Below the pieces are notes generated by a model, which saw only the letters and a program-made list of their open reading frames with translations, was not told where the DNA came from and made no database searches. Shown here one piece after another: positions 43,853-52,772 of a stretch of DNA of 64,000 bases (the first letter of the stretch is position 1; every line of letters starts with the position of its first letter). The stretch is taken from NCBI RefSeq assembly GCF_017741935.1, contig NZ_JAGHMH010000024.1, positions 248,001 to 312,000 on the forward strand, in the 5' to 3' direction. Both the position numbers and the translations under genes were made by a program. Origin of the DNA: Rhizobium sp. 16-449-1b (lineage in GTDB: Bacteria > Pseudomonadota > Alphaproteobacteria > Rhizobiales > Rhizobiaceae).

Positions 43853-45010
43853 CTAAGCCGCTTGCTCCTGCGCCGGCGATGCCTCGACCCGGTCGCGGCC
43901 CTGGCGCTTGGAGGCGTAAAGCGCGGTATCGGCCCGCCCCAGAAGCTTCTTGAAATCGATATCCGGGCCGCTGCAGGCGGCGACGCCGATGCTCAGCGTC
44001 GGAAGCGATGCGAACACCGCCATCGCCGAAACCTGCTCCGAAAACGCCAGCCGCATCCGCTCGGCGACGGCAATCGCCCCATCCTCGGCGATATTCTTCA
44101 GCACCACGAGAAACTCGTCGCCGCCGTGGCGCGACAAGAGATCATCGGGCCCCAGCACGCTGCGCGCCGCACTTGAAAACAGCCGAAGCACATCGTCCCC
44201 GACAAGATGACCGTGCTGATCGTTCAGCTGCTTGAAGTGATCGATATCGACCACCAGAAGCGCCAACGCGTGGGCGTCGCGCACCGGCAGCCGCTGCGCC
44301 AAGCCGCCGCGGTTAAGCGCTCCCGTCAACGGATCATGATGCGCCAGCGCGATCAATTCGCTCCTGTTGCGCTCGGCCGCCATCAGCACGATCAGCATGC
44401 TGCGCAGCGCCAGGAAAATGACCGCCGTCGATGCCATCCAGCTATGGGCGACTGTGGCGCCGTAAGGGTCAGGACCCCCAATCTCGCCCGTTGCCGCCAT
44501 GACGCTACGCACCAGGAAAATCGCCGCCGTCGGCAGATAGAGCCATGCCAGCAGCCCCGCCGAAAAAAGCTTCTCGCGCCTGTAGATGCCGATCCCCTCG
44601 CGCAGCACCGCCAGATCGCACAGGCAGCAGATGACCGAAACATAGAACAGCCGCACCGACACGGACATATCGCCTGAGGGCAGAGCGGCAACCGGGAGGC
44701 TGATGCAGACGAGCGCCAGCGCACAAACGCGCATCGACGCCGGCCGGCCGGCGAGCACGCGGATGGCGAAGAACGACAGCAGGTAGCCGGCAATGGTCAG
44801 CACATTGCCAAGCTGGATCGACAGCACATAGGGAATGAAATTGCGCAGGCAGACGAGCAGCGTGCCGACGCCGAGCACCAGATAGCTGGCGCCCCACCAG
44901 GCCGGCCAGCGACCGAACCGCCCGGTCCAATAGCTCACCATATGCGCGCTTCCGAGAACCAGCAGCGTCATGGCGGAGACGACATAGATCGTCCGCAGAT
45001 CCAAAATCAT
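43853..45010 (-). CDS. Membrane diguanylate cyclase (GGDEF)
   Basis: The 385-residue protein has six or more predicted membrane helices in the first 215 residues and a GGDEF domain at about 225-380. LTGALNRGGL, VVDIDHFKQLNDQHGH and the intact RHGGDEFLVVLK are present, so it should make c-di-GMP. The position of the RxxD inhibitory site has GPDD, so product inhibition at this site is unlikely. It is convergent with cysE, 11 bp from its stop. ATG 45010. Confidence 0.9.
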   Translation of the reverse strand: MILDLRTIYVVSAMTLLVLGSAHMVSYWTGRFGRWPAWWGASYLVLGVGTLLVCLRNFIPYVLSIQLGNVLTIAGYLLSFFAIRVLAGRPASMRVCALALVCISLPVAALPSGDMSVSVRLFYVSVICCLCDLAVLREGIGIYRREKLFSAGLLAWLYLPTAAIFLVRSVMAATGEIGGPDPYGATVAHSWMASTAVIFLALRSMLIVLMAAERNRSELIALAHHDPLTGALNRGGLAQRLPVRDAHALALLVVDIDHFKQLNDQHGHLVGDDVLRLFSSAARSVLGPDDLLSRHGGDEFLVVLKNIAEDGAIAVAERMRLAFSEQVSAMAVFASLPTLSIGVAACSGPDIDFKKLLGRADTALYASKRQGRDRVEASPAQEQAA

Positions 45011-45112
45011 GTACGCGCCTCCAATCCACCGGCGCGGACACGTTACGAGATCGCTATTGCGTTTTGATTGGAACGCTCGGTCGCATTTTAATCAATGCGC
45101 TGAAAAGCCCGC

Positions 45113-46120
45113 TCAGACAGGGCGTGCGGCGGCGATGATCTCGGAGAGAAGTCCGTGCAGCGCATCGCGGTAGCCGGTCCTCGCCGAGGGGCCGTTCTCG
45201 TCTGATGTCATCACGACGGTGAGCTTCAGCGACGGCACGATATAGAGCATCTGGCCTCCATAGCCCCAGCCGAAATGAACTTGCTCGCCGCCGATCTCTC
45301 GCGAGAACCAGCCGTAACCGTAGTCATCGCCCGAGAAGCGCGAATTGGTGCGGTGCTGCCAGGACTGGACGACCCAATCGGCGGGAACGACCTGCGTGCC
45401 ATCTGGAGCCTTGCCGTCATTGCGGTAGAGCTCTCCGAAGGCAAGCAGCGAGCGCGCGGTCATCGCCATCTGATTGCCACCGAGATAGATCCCCTGCGGA
45501 TCCCGCTCCCATGCGCCGATGCGAAAGCCGTCGACGGGGGCCAGCCACTCCCGCGCCAAGGCGAGCGTCGATTTCCCGCCGACCTTGGTCAGGATCGCCG
45601 AGAGGAGATGGGTCGAGGCTGTCGAATAGAGCATCTGCCCGCCCGGCTCATCGGCAAACGGCTGCGCGAGCGCGAACCGCACCCAGTTGCGCGACGATAC
45701 GAAGCGCCCGTAATCGGGACCGGACAGGCGACCGAGCCCCGCCTGCATCGAGAGCAGGTTGCCGATGGTGATCTGGCCGAGCCTCGGATCCGGATTGTCC
45801 GGCAGGTCGGCCTTCAGGATCGGCGCGATCTTCTGATCCGGCCCCTCAAGCAGGCCCTTCGCAATGGCGATGCCGACAAGGCTTGAGATGATCGACTTGG
45901 AGGCCGACTTGATGTTGACGGACTCACGCGTCGAATGACCGCGATAGCCATGCTCGGCGATGATCTCGCCATCCCTGGCGACGACGACAGCCTTCAGCGG
46001 CCGCAGCTCCTCGCGCGACGCGCCGCCATCGAGCAGCGTGGCAACCGGGTTGGCCTGCTGCGCGAATGCGACGGCCGGCGTGAGCGACAGGACGAAGAGA
46101 AATGCGAGGCGCTTGATCAT
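45113..46120 (-). CDS. Serine hydrolase, beta-lactamase/penicillin-binding fold (class C type)
   Basis: The 335-residue protein has a cleavable signal peptide (VALSLTPAVAFAQ type, cleavage after AFA). The nucleophile motif SASKSIISSLVG (SxxK) is at about residue 71. A tyrosine-containing second motif (YSTAST) and the third-motif region HFGWGYGGQ follow. The domain ends at GLLSEIIAAARPV. It belongs to the beta-lactamase-related family that includes esterases and D-aminopeptidases. It is secreted to the periplasm. No evidence says it confers drug resistance. Confidence 0.8.
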   Translation of the reverse strand: MIKRLAFLFVLSLTPAVAFAQQANPVATLLDGGASREELRPLKAVVVARDGEIIAEHGYRGHSTRESVNIKSASKSIISSLVGIAIAKGLLEGPDQKIAPILKADLPDNPDPRLGQITIGNLLSMQAGLGRLSGPDYGRFVSSRNWVRFALAQPFADEPGGQMLYSTASTHLLSAILTKVGGKSTLALAREWLAPVDGFRIGAWERDPQGIYLGGNQMAMTARSLLAFGELYRNDGKAPDGTQVVPADWVVQSWQHRTNSRFSGDDYGYGWFSREIGGEQVHFGWGYGGQMLYIVPSLKLTVVMTSDENGPSARTGYRDALHGLLSEIIAAARPV

Positions 46121-46214
46121 GCGCCATTATCTATGACGGGCGGCAGATCAAATCATCGGCCGTCCAACCCATCTCACAGGGATGTGAAACCTTATGATCG
46201 CGCTTGGCTCAAGA

Positions 46215-46445
46215 TCATTGATGCACGCATTTTCGGTTCATCTGGGTTCGCTTTTGCGCCTTGGTGAATTTCGCGATCATCCCCGCCGGACATTTCTTGT
46301 CGTCGAAGAGAACGGATTCTCCCGGTGCCATCGTCTCGGCCGTCGGCTTCGCCGTCACCGTCTTGATTGCAGCAAAGGAAGTCGACGCGCCCGCAAGCGA
46401 CAGCAGGCAGGCGCATGAAAGGGAAAGAAGTAGAGACCGTATCAT
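46215..46445 (-). CDS. Small secreted protein (76 aa), function unknown
   Basis: It has a signal peptide with hydrophobic stretch LLLSLSCACLLSLAG and likely cleavage after SFA at about residue 25. The mature part has two cysteines (KKCPAGMIAKF and NRKCVHQ) that could form a disulphide. There is GAGGG before ATG 46445 on the minus strand. A perfect palindrome lies 16 bp upstream. No family was recognised with confidence. Confidence 0.6.
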   Translation of the reverse strand: MIRSLLLSLSCACLLSLAGASTSFAAIKTVTAKPTAETMAPGESVLFDDKKCPAGMIAKFTKAQKRTQMNRKCVHQ

Positions 46446-46460
46446 ATGCTCACCCTCACG

Positions 46461-46478
46461 TTTTAGTGATTACTAAAA
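46461..46478. promoter_or_regulatory. Palindrome upstream of the small secreted protein
   Basis: TTTTAGT-GATT-ACTAAAA is a perfect 7-bp inverted repeat with a 4-bp spacer, 16 bp from the start codon. It is a candidate operator. As a hairpin it would also sit just before the ribosome site. Confidence 0.45.
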
Positions 46479-47051
46479 TACATTCCTACGGAATCGCGCC
46501 GGCGGCAAGTCATCCGATCGGCGGGCAGCACGAATATCCGCGCGCGATCTGCCCGCGGCGGTGAAAAAGGGAGAAGGCAGGCGGTCGAGGTATTGAGTAG
46601 TAAGTGTCAGGCTGGTCCGCCTGCCCGATCGTTTCAGGCTTTCCGGCTTCATCAGACCGACAGGAGCGTCTCTCGATCTGGCGTCCCCGGACGAATCATC
46701 TGCCCTGACGGCATCCGATTCGACCTTTCGCGACCGTCATCAAGCGCCGAATTATGAACGGAGACCGAACCGGTTCATGAACCCGGCTCCCTGCTCGATG
46801 ACGCGTTCATGATGCGCCGACCCTACGCCATGGGGATGATTCTCGCCCATATTTTCATCCATATGATTGTTTTTTCTGCATTTTATTAGAACGAAAAGTG
46901 AATTTCTTCCCCATAAAGGCGAAGCTGCAGTGTTGCTAAAATATCGTTAAAATTTACCGTCACAGTTTTTTGTTCATCTGGCGTTCAGAAAACTCTTGGG
47001 AAAGCCGACTTTTGCGCTCACATTAGATACCAGAGAACTAGGAGTGCATGA
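46479..47051. other. Non-coding region between small secreted protein and microprotein gene
   Basis: This 573-bp stretch has no frame with a Shine-Dalgarno sequence or family signature. The right third (about 46850-47000) is clearly A/T-richer and probably holds the promoter of the 44-residue gene. The left part is G/C-rich with short inverted repeats. No tRNA or known riboswitch was recognised; an sRNA cannot be excluded. Confidence 0.55.
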
Positions 47052-47186
47052 ATGATTCTTAAGGCCACAGCCGCAGCGACCATATTCGCGGTCTATGCTT
47101 TCACGATGTTTTTCATCGCCGCCATACCGGACAATATCGTACAGACTGCCGGGACACAGCTGGTCGACGCAAGCGTCGTCAAGTAA
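47052..47186 (+). CDS. Microprotein with one N-terminal hydrophobic segment (44 aa)
   Basis: AGGAG lies 7 bp before the ATG, which is the best evidence for translation. The product is MILKATAAATIFAVYAFTMF followed by FIAAIPDNIVQTAGTQLVDASVVK. Residues 5-25 form a signal-anchor or signal peptide (cleavage possible near AIP). No family recognised. It was too short for ordinary gene calling. A run of plain bases and a terminator for the opposite gene follow. Confidence 0.5.
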   Translation: MILKATAAATIFAVYAFTMFFIAAIPDNIVQTAGTQLVDASVVK

Positions 47187-47285
47187 GCGCCGCTAGAAAA
47201 CGGCGAAGCGAATACAGAGGGGATAATAGTCCGCCGACTCTTCCGGCGCCCCTTCAAACTGATTTCCTGAAACTGGAAATGAAAC

Positions 47286-47314
47286 AAAAAAGCCCCTCCC
47301 TTTAGGGGAGAGGC
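47286..47314 (-). terminator. Rho-independent terminator of the GNAT gene
   Basis: On the minus strand GCCTCTCCC pairs with GGGAGGGGC (9 bp, one G-T pair) around CTAAA, followed by six T. It lies just after the stop of the acetyltransferase gene. Confidence 0.8.
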
Positions 47315-47322
47315 TCTGCCGA

Positions 47323-47913
47323 TCAGGCCGCCCTGCGGACCGGCGCGCTGGCCAGCATCCGCCCCGTCGGGACGATCATGCCGGCCGCGCCGTCAAGCCA
47401 GCCCTCGACAAGCTCGAGCGCCAGAAAGCGCGAGCGTTCGAACGGACCAGGCATGACGAGATGCTGAGCCTTTGCGGCGAAGAAGCCGAAACGCTCGTAA
47501 TAAGGGGCATCGCCCACAAGCAGGATCGCGCCGTGACCACGGGTCTTGGCTTCCAGCATGGCGGCGCGCATCAGCGCCGAGCCGACACCCTTGCCCTCGA
47601 AGCTGGAATCGACCGCCAGCGGTCCGAGCAGCAGCGCGTCGATGGCAGTGCCATCGGCATTGACGCCGGCTTCGACGTTCCACAGGCGCACGGTGCCGAT
47701 CACGTGACCGTCGCGATCACGCGCAACCAGCGCCAGGCCTTCGGCCGGAACGCGGCCACGGCGGATCTTTTCCGACGACTTGCGGCGGCGGTTCGGGCCC
47801 ATGGCGCGATCGAGCAAGTTCTCGCGCGCAACGACATCGCCGGCATTTTCGGCGTCGATGGTGAAAATGGAATGCGCAAAGAATGCGCGGACAGAATCAA
47901 GAACAGCGGCCAT
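47323..47913 (-). CDS. GNAT-family N-acetyltransferase
   Basis: The 196-residue protein has the acyl-CoA-binding motif A: LLLGPLAVDSSFEGKGVGSALMRAAMLEA at about 93-121, with the Q/RxxGxG/A core as EGKGVGSA. It also has ILLVGDAPYYERFGFF, the beta-5/alpha-4 region. GGGAGG lies before ATG 47913. It resembles YhbS-type acetyltransferases. The substrate is unknown. It ends in a strong terminator and stands alone, 88 bp from odc. Confidence 0.85.
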   Translation of the reverse strand: MAAVLDSVRAFFAHSIFTIDAENAGDVVARENLLDRAMGPNRRRKSSEKIRRGRVPAEGLALVARDRDGHVIGTVRLWNVEAGVNADGTAIDALLLGPLAVDSSFEGKGVGSALMRAAMLEAKTRGHGAILLVGDAPYYERFGFFAAKAQHLVMPGPFERSRFLALELVEGWLDGAAGMIVPTGRMLASAPVRRAA

Positions 47914-48001
47914 CTTGGCCTCCCGTACCCAAAACCGTTATCAGCGGCGGTGAATATGAATTGTGAAGGTGCCGCCCCGGCTGGCTACGGGGCCGGCGGT
48001 A

Positions 48002-49135
48002 TCAGATAATGTAGGCCTTCAGCGGCTCGAAGCCGTTGAACGCGACCGCCGAGTAGGTGGTCGTGTAGGCGCCGGTGCCTTCGATCAGGATCTCGTCGCC
48101 GATCGAGAGAGTGAGCGGCAGCGGGTAGAGGTTCTTCTCGTAAAGCACGTCAGCAGAGTCGCAGGTCGGGCCGGCGATGACGCAGGGCTCCATTTCGTCG
48201 CCGTCGCGCTCGGTGCGGATCGGGTAACGAATGGCTTCGTCCATCGTTTCGGCCAGACCGCCAAACTTGCCGATGTCGAGGAACACCCAGCGAGCAGCGT
48301 CGTTGTCCGACTTCTTCGAGATCAGCACGACTTCCGTCTTGATGACGCCGGCATTGCCGACCATGCCGCGGCCCGGCTCGATGATCGTCTTCGGCAGGTT
48401 GTTGCCGAAGTGGTCACGAAGGCTCTGGTAGATCGCACGACCGTAAGCTTCGGCCGACGGAACGTCGCGCAGGTACTTGGTCGGGAAGCCGCCGCCCATG
48501 TTGACCATCTGCAGGTGGATGCCCTGCTTGGCCAGCTGAACGAAGACGCGCTTGGCATCGGCAAGAGCCGAATCCCAGGCATCGACCTTGGTCATCTGCG
48601 AACCGACGTGGAACGACACGCCGTAGGATTCGAGGCCGAGCTGATGCGCGTAGACGAGAACGTCGACGGCCATCTGCGGCACGCAGCCGAACTTGCGCGA
48701 CAGCGGCCATTCGGCGCCTTCGCCATCGGTCAGAACGCGGCAGAACACACGGGCGCCGGGAGCGGCACGCGCGATCTTCTCGACTTCCTCGTGGCTGTCG
48801 ACCGCAAAGAGGCTGACGCCGAGCGCATGCGCGCGGGCAACGTCGCGTTCCTTCTTGATCGTGTTGCCGTAGGAGATACGGGCAGCGGTCGCACCGGCGT
48901 TGAGCGCCATTTCGATTTCGGCGACGGACGCGCAATCGAAGTTGGAGCCCATGTCGGCGAGCAGCTTCAGGACTTCAGGAGCCGGGTTTGCCTTGACGGC
49001 GTAGTAGATGGCGCTGTCAGGCATGGCGTGACGGAAAGCGGAGAAATTGTCGCGCACGACGTCGAGGTCGACCACAAGGCAGGGACCGTCGGGACGTCGG
49101 GTTGCGAGAAAGTCGCGGATGCGCTGAGTGGTCAT
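48002..49135 (-). CDS. odc: Ornithine (or lysine/ornithine) decarboxylase, fold III PLP enzyme
   Basis: The 377-residue protein has the PLP-lysine motif AIYYAVKANPAPEV at about residue 42-55, HVGSQ at about 196, GGGFP at about 230, EPGRGMVGNAG at about 270 and the catalytic-Cys motif GPTCDSADV at about 320. It makes putrescine from ornithine; some relatives also accept lysine. ATG 49135 has AAGGGAA upstream. The open frame running further up to 49405 lies inside the conserved RNA leader and is not coding. Regulation is probably through that leader. Confidence 0.93.
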   Translation of the reverse strand: MTTQRIRDFLATRRPDGPCLVVDLDVVRDNFSAFRHAMPDSAIYYAVKANPAPEVLKLLADMGSNFDCASVAEIEMALNAGATAARISYGNTIKKERDVARAHALGVSLFAVDSHEEVEKIARAAPGARVFCRVLTDGEGAEWPLSRKFGCVPQMAVDVLVYAHQLGLESYGVSFHVGSQMTKVDAWDSALADAKRVFVQLAKQGIHLQMVNMGGGFPTKYLRDVPSAEAYGRAIYQSLRDHFGNNLPKTIIEPGRGMVGNAGVIKTEVVLISKKSDNDAARWVFLDIGKFGGLAETMDEAIRYPIRTERDGDEMEPCVIAGPTCDSADVLYEKNLYPLPLTLSIGDEILIEGTGAYTTTYSAVAFNGFEPLKAYII

Positions 49136-49139
49136 ATCG

Positions 49140-49510
49140 ATTCCCTTTTCAATTCCAGAGCTCCGGAAAAACCGGAGGACAAAGGGCAGCCGATCACTCG
49201 CATAGGAACCAGCCGGTGGAGACCCCGGAACCTTAGCAAGCGCTCGAATGCGCGAATGATGAATCAACGCCGCGAAAGCGACATGGATTCGGCTTTGTCT
49301 GCCATGGATTGGAGGGGATTCCCTACCGCACTTCCGGCAATGAAGGTGTGCCTCTTCAGTAACCCCCGCTGATGGAAAGCAGGGAGAGAACAAAAAGGCC
49401 CGCACCGTCGTTGCTTCAGGCGTCCTCGCATTTTCCGGTTGGCCGGAATAGCGACTGGAGGGGTTAATTCCAGGTACCTTACCGATTTCCTCACCAATTC
49501 GAGGGTTCGG
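49140..49510 (-). ncRNA. speF-type structured leader of the ornithine decarboxylase mRNA
   Basis: The minus strand upstream of odc contains a long run of hairpin-forming sequence. Examples are CTGGA-N9-TCCAG (49455-49473), CCGG-CCAA-CCGG just after it, and an element ending GGTGCGGGCC followed by five T (49396-49412 region). A speF leader motif upstream of ornithine decarboxylase genes is a known alphaproteobacterial RNA candidate, and this sequence and position fit my memory of it. The exact ends are estimates. It may respond to polyamine or ornithine level. Confidence 0.6.
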
Positions 49511-49688
49511 CGGACACCCATGGGCACGTGCGACTTTGGGCTGACGTCGAGATAAGAATATTCGCGGTCATAATCAAGAGTTTTTTTGGGGTTGCGCAAA
49601 AAAACGGAAATGCGGGCGGAGTGCCAGCTTTGGTTGCGAATGGCGGCCAGAGGCCGCATAATCCCTGTACTGTCAAGGAGGCGCGGCT

Positions 49689-49916
49689 ATGTCGACGGCA
49701 GAGGACCAAATCAATCAATTGCAGGAAGAGAAGCGTCAAAAGCTGATCGAAGAGTCCAAGCAGATGCTGGACCCACGCGACCCAGATATTCGCAGGAAAA
49801 TTGCCGAACAGATCGCGTCACTTGACCCGGAAGATGAAGCAGAATCGATGCGCTGGATCGAAGCGGTAGCGTTTTGGAATGACGAGGAGTGGACGTGGCC
49901 CGATGAGGCGGAGTGA
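49689..49916 (+). CDS. Small acidic protein, function unknown (75 aa)
   Basis: A very good Shine-Dalgarno AAGGAGG is 6 bp before the ATG. The protein is highly charged and helical: MSTAEDQINQLQEEKRQKLI, then DPRDPDIRRKIAEQIASLDPE, then a Trp-rich acidic tail RWIEAVAFWNDEEWTWPDEAE. No membrane helix or known family. It is read away from the odc leader and is followed at 78 bp by a LysR gene. Confidence 0.65.
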   Translation: MSTAEDQINQLQEEKRQKLIEESKQMLDPRDPDIRRKIAEQIASLDPEDEAESMRWIEAVAFWNDEEWTWPDEAE

Positions 49917-49994
49917 CACAGAACGTCGCGCTTGCCTTTGCTCTAGGATTATCTGATTGATATTCCGGATATAAATCAGGACCGCAAAGCACTC

Positions 49995-50888
49995 ATGGAC
50001 ACCCTCACCCGCATCCGCGCCTTCATCGACGTCGTCGAAGCCGAGGGTTTTTCCGCTGCCGCCCGCAAGACCGGCCGCTCCAAGGCGCTGCTGTCGAAAT
50101 ATGTCCGCGAGCTTGAGGATGAGCTTGGCGCGCTGCTCTTGAACCGCACCACGCGCCAGTTCTCGATGACCGAGGCCGGCCACACCTATTATCGCACCGC
50201 CTCCGACATCCTGAAGGAGATCGACAACCTTGCCGACCTCGTGCGCGAGAACAACGCGCAGCTGAAGGGCAAGCTGAAAATCTCGGTGCCGCGCACTTAT
50301 GTCGACGCCGATGTCGGCCAGTCGCTGATCGATTTCGCCCGCGAGAACCCTGATCTCCAGCTGGAAATCTCCGCCGACGACCGCTTCGTCGACCTGATCG
50401 AGGAGGGCTTCGACGTCGCAATCCGCGTGACGAAGCTCGAGGACTCCGGCATGATCGCCCGCAAGATCTCGGATTTCCGCATTCATCTCTGCGCCACGCC
50501 GGAGTTTCTGGAGCGTCATCCGCAACTGCAGAACCCGGCCGATCTCTCCAACGTTCCCTTCATCATCGACACCAACTCGCGCAGCCAGGGCAGCATCCGC
50601 TTTCAGAACCCTGACGGCACCTCGTTTGCCGTCGCCGTTTCCGGCCCGATCGAGGTCAACAGCCCGCATGCGACGCTGCGCGCTGCACTGTCAGGCATCG
50701 GCATCGCCTTCATTCCCGATTTCATCGCCCGCAAGCCGATCGAGAGCGGCGAGCTGGTGACGCTCTTCAACGACTATATCGCCACCGATCGCGGCATCTA
50801 CGCGGTCTATCCGCACCGCCGCTACCTGCCAGCCAAGGTGCGCATTTTCGTCGACTATCTCTATAATTGGTTCAAGAAGCACCCCTAA
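49995..50888 (+). CDS. LysR-family transcriptional regulator
   Basis: The 297-residue protein has the N-terminal helix-turn-helix EAEGFSAAARKTGRSKALLSKYVRELE at about residues 15-41 and a type 2 periplasmic-binding effector domain, ending YNWFKKHP. The form resembles the LysR group near CrgA. Targets are unknown: the neighbours are an acidic small protein upstream and the DUF1007-nickel transporter pair downstream, both on the same strand. A short A/T-rich stretch TTGATATTCCGGATATAAATCA lies before it. Confidence 0.9.
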   Translation: MDTLTRIRAFIDVVEAEGFSAAARKTGRSKALLSKYVRELEDELGALLLNRTTRQFSMTEAGHTYYRTASDILKEIDNLADLVRENNAQLKGKLKISVPRTYVDADVGQSLIDFARENPDLQLEISADDRFVDLIEEGFDVAIRVTKLEDSGMIARKISDFRIHLCATPEFLERHPQLQNPADLSNVPFIIDTNSRSQGSIRFQNPDGTSFAVAVSGPIEVNSPHATLRAALSGIGIAFIPDFIARKPIESGELVTLFNDYIATDRGIYAVYPHRRYLPAKVRIFVDYLYNWFKKHP

Positions 50889-51031
50889 GCCGGAACCGCG
50901 GAAATCCGGTCCCAATTCGGTCCCATTTTCCGGCAAGATCGCAGCAATTGATTTGGGCCGCCCCACCCGGATTTATCGCCTTTCCGGCAACCGAACCTGG
51001 CCCGAACTCTAGAGATGAAGTTAGCGGACGC

Positions 51032-51673
51032 ATGAAGATATCGACTTTCCTGACGGCCGGCTTTCTGACGCTCCTCCCCGCCGCAGCCTTCGCGCATCCG
51101 CATATCTTCGTGGAGGCCCGCCTGGAGGTGGTCGCCGGCGATGACGGCAATGTCGCGGAGTTCCGCAACGTCTGGCGGTTCGACGAGGTCTTCACTTCCT
51201 CTGTCGTCATGGATTTCGACAAGAACACCGACCTGAAGCTGGAGCCGAACGAGCTCGCCGAGGTCGGCAAGACAGTCCGCGATTCACTCGCCGACTATGA
51301 TTACTACATGAACCTGACGATGAACGGGAAGAACGTGACGGTTCAGAAGCCCGACATCATCCATGTCGACTACCGCGACGGCCAGCTCTTGATGTTCTTC
51401 GCCGTCAAGCCGGTCGAGAAGATGCCGCTCAAGGGCAACCTCACCTTCGGCGTTTACGATCCGACGCTTTACACTTCGATCGACTTTCCGACCGACAAGG
51501 AGATGATCCTCGTCGGCGACGCCTTCAAGGCCTGCAAGCACCAGGTGGTCAGGCCCGATGCCGACCAGGTGATCTCGCAGAACAAGCAATCGCTGACCGA
51601 CGCCTTCTTCAACGATCCGACCGGCACCAACATGTCGAAGCTCTTCGCTACCAAGCTGGACGTCACATGCTGA
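51032..51673 (+). CDS. Secreted DUF1007-family protein, partner of the NicO transporter
   Basis: The 213-residue protein has a signal peptide (FLTAGFLTLLPAAAFAH, cleavage after AFA) and a mature domain beginning HPHIFVEARLEV, then VWRFDEVFTSSVVMDFD, and IHVDYRDGQLLMFFAVKPVEK. This is DUF1007, commonly linked to nickel/cobalt transporters. The N-terminal HPH in the mature protein could bind metal. ATG 51032 is chosen; the frame upstream runs into the LysR gene. It overlaps the transporter start by 7 bp. Confidence 0.85.
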   Translation: MKISTFLTAGFLTLLPAAAFAHPHIFVEARLEVVAGDDGNVAEFRNVWRFDEVFTSSVVMDFDKNTDLKLEPNELAEVGKTVRDSLADYDYYMNLTMNGKNVTVQKPDIIHVDYRDGQLLMFFAVKPVEKMPLKGNLTFGVYDPTLYTSIDFPTDKEMILVGDAFKACKHQVVRPDADQVISQNKQSLTDAFFNDPTGTNMSKLFATKLDVTC

Positions 51674-52758
51674 GGCGCAAGCCCACGCTGCTGCTCTACG
51701 CCGCCGGCCTGCTTCTGGTGACCGGCCTCGCCGCCGCGCATGCGCAATCGCCGCTCGGCATCGGCACGGCGGAGCCAAGCTTCCAGCCCTCCGGCGGCCC
51801 GCTGGCGCCGCTCTTTCTCTACATCAATCACGAGCAGCAGGCCTTCTACCGTGCGCTGACCAACGCGCTGAAGGCGATGCGCGAGGATCCCTGGCAGCTC
51901 GGCACGCTGGTCGGCCTGTCGTTTGCCTATGGCGTCTTCCACGCCGCCGGCCCCGGCCACGGCAAGGCCGTCATCTCCTCCTACATGATCGCCAACGAGA
52001 TCGAGCTGAAGCGTGGCGTCGCCATCTCCTTCGTCTCGGCCTTCGTCCAGGGGCTGGTGGCGATCCTGCTTGTCGGCGGCGCCTGGCTGGTGCTGCGCGG
52101 CTCGGGCATCACGCTCACCATGGCCACGCAGGCGATGGAGATCGCAAGCTTCGTCATGGTCATCCTCTTCGGCCTGTGGCTCCTGTTGCGCAAGTTGCGC
52201 GCCATCATCCCGGCCTTCCAGCCGAGGCAGGAAGCGCTGGCGTCGGGGCCCGTCAGCATGATGCTCGACTGGCAGGACGCAGACGAGCGCGGCGAAAACA
52301 GCTCCTACGCCTTCGGCGAAACCCAGGCGGCCAAGGCCGGCCACAAGTTCATTTCAGGCATGGCCTGCGAGACCTGCGGCCAGTCGCATATGCCCGATCC
52401 GGCGATGCTCGGCGCGGAAAAATTCAGCATCCGCGAGGCCTGGTCGGCGATCGTCGCCGTCGGCCTGCGCCCCTGCTCCGGCGCGCTGCTGGTGCTGACC
52501 TTCTCCTTGCTGAATGGCCTCTATCTCGGCGGCGTGCTCTCGGTCTTCGCCATGTCGCTCGGCACCGCCATCACCGTCGCCATCCTCGCCACCCTTGCCG
52601 TCACCGCCAAGGGCACCGCCATGCGCCTCGCCGGCCACGGCTCACGCGTCTCGACCTGGGTGGGCAACGGCATCGAATTGCTGGGCGCGCTGCTTGTTAT
52701 CGTGATGGGTGCGCTATTGCTCGGCGCGTCGCTGCAGGGTGTGGGGTTTGGTGGGTAG
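51667..52758 (+). CDS. NicO-family nickel/cobalt transporter
   Basis: The 363-residue protein has a signal-like first helix, then about six more helices. FHAAGPGHGKAVISSYM at about 100 is the metal-contacting NicO motif and VGLRPCSGALLVLTFSLLNGLYLGG at about 265 the second. A cytoplasmic or periplasmic loop at about 190-260 contains MACETCGQSHM with a CxxC and His. Members of the family move Ni2+ or Co2+ and are often efflux (RcnA-like). The direction is not told by the sequence. Co-translated with the DUF1007 gene. Confidence 0.87.
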   Translation: MLRRKPTLLLYAAGLLLVTGLAAAHAQSPLGIGTAEPSFQPSGGPLAPLFLYINHEQQAFYRALTNALKAMREDPWQLGTLVGLSFAYGVFHAAGPGHGKAVISSYMIANEIELKRGVAISFVSAFVQGLVAILLVGGAWLVLRGSGITLTMATQAMEIASFVMVILFGLWLLLRKLRAIIPAFQPRQEALASGPVSMMLDWQDADERGENSSYAFGETQAAKAGHKFISGMACETCGQSHMPDPAMLGAEKFSIREAWSAIVAVGLRPCSGALLVLTFSLLNGLYLGGVLSVFAMSLGTAITVAILATLAVTAKGTAMRLAGHGSRVSTWVGNGIELLGALLVIVMGALLLGASLQGVGFGG

Positions 52759-52772
52759 TTGGTGAGTTAACC

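Noticed and set aside
46367..46564. Small plus-strand frame across the start of the secreted-protein gene
   Set aside because: No ribosome site or motif, and it is antisense to a gene with a clear signal peptide and Shine-Dalgarno sequence.
49264..49659. 131-codon minus-strand frame upstream of odc
   Set aside because: It lies inside the structured leader, has no ribosome site and no conserved protein pattern; the RNA signal explains the conservation better.
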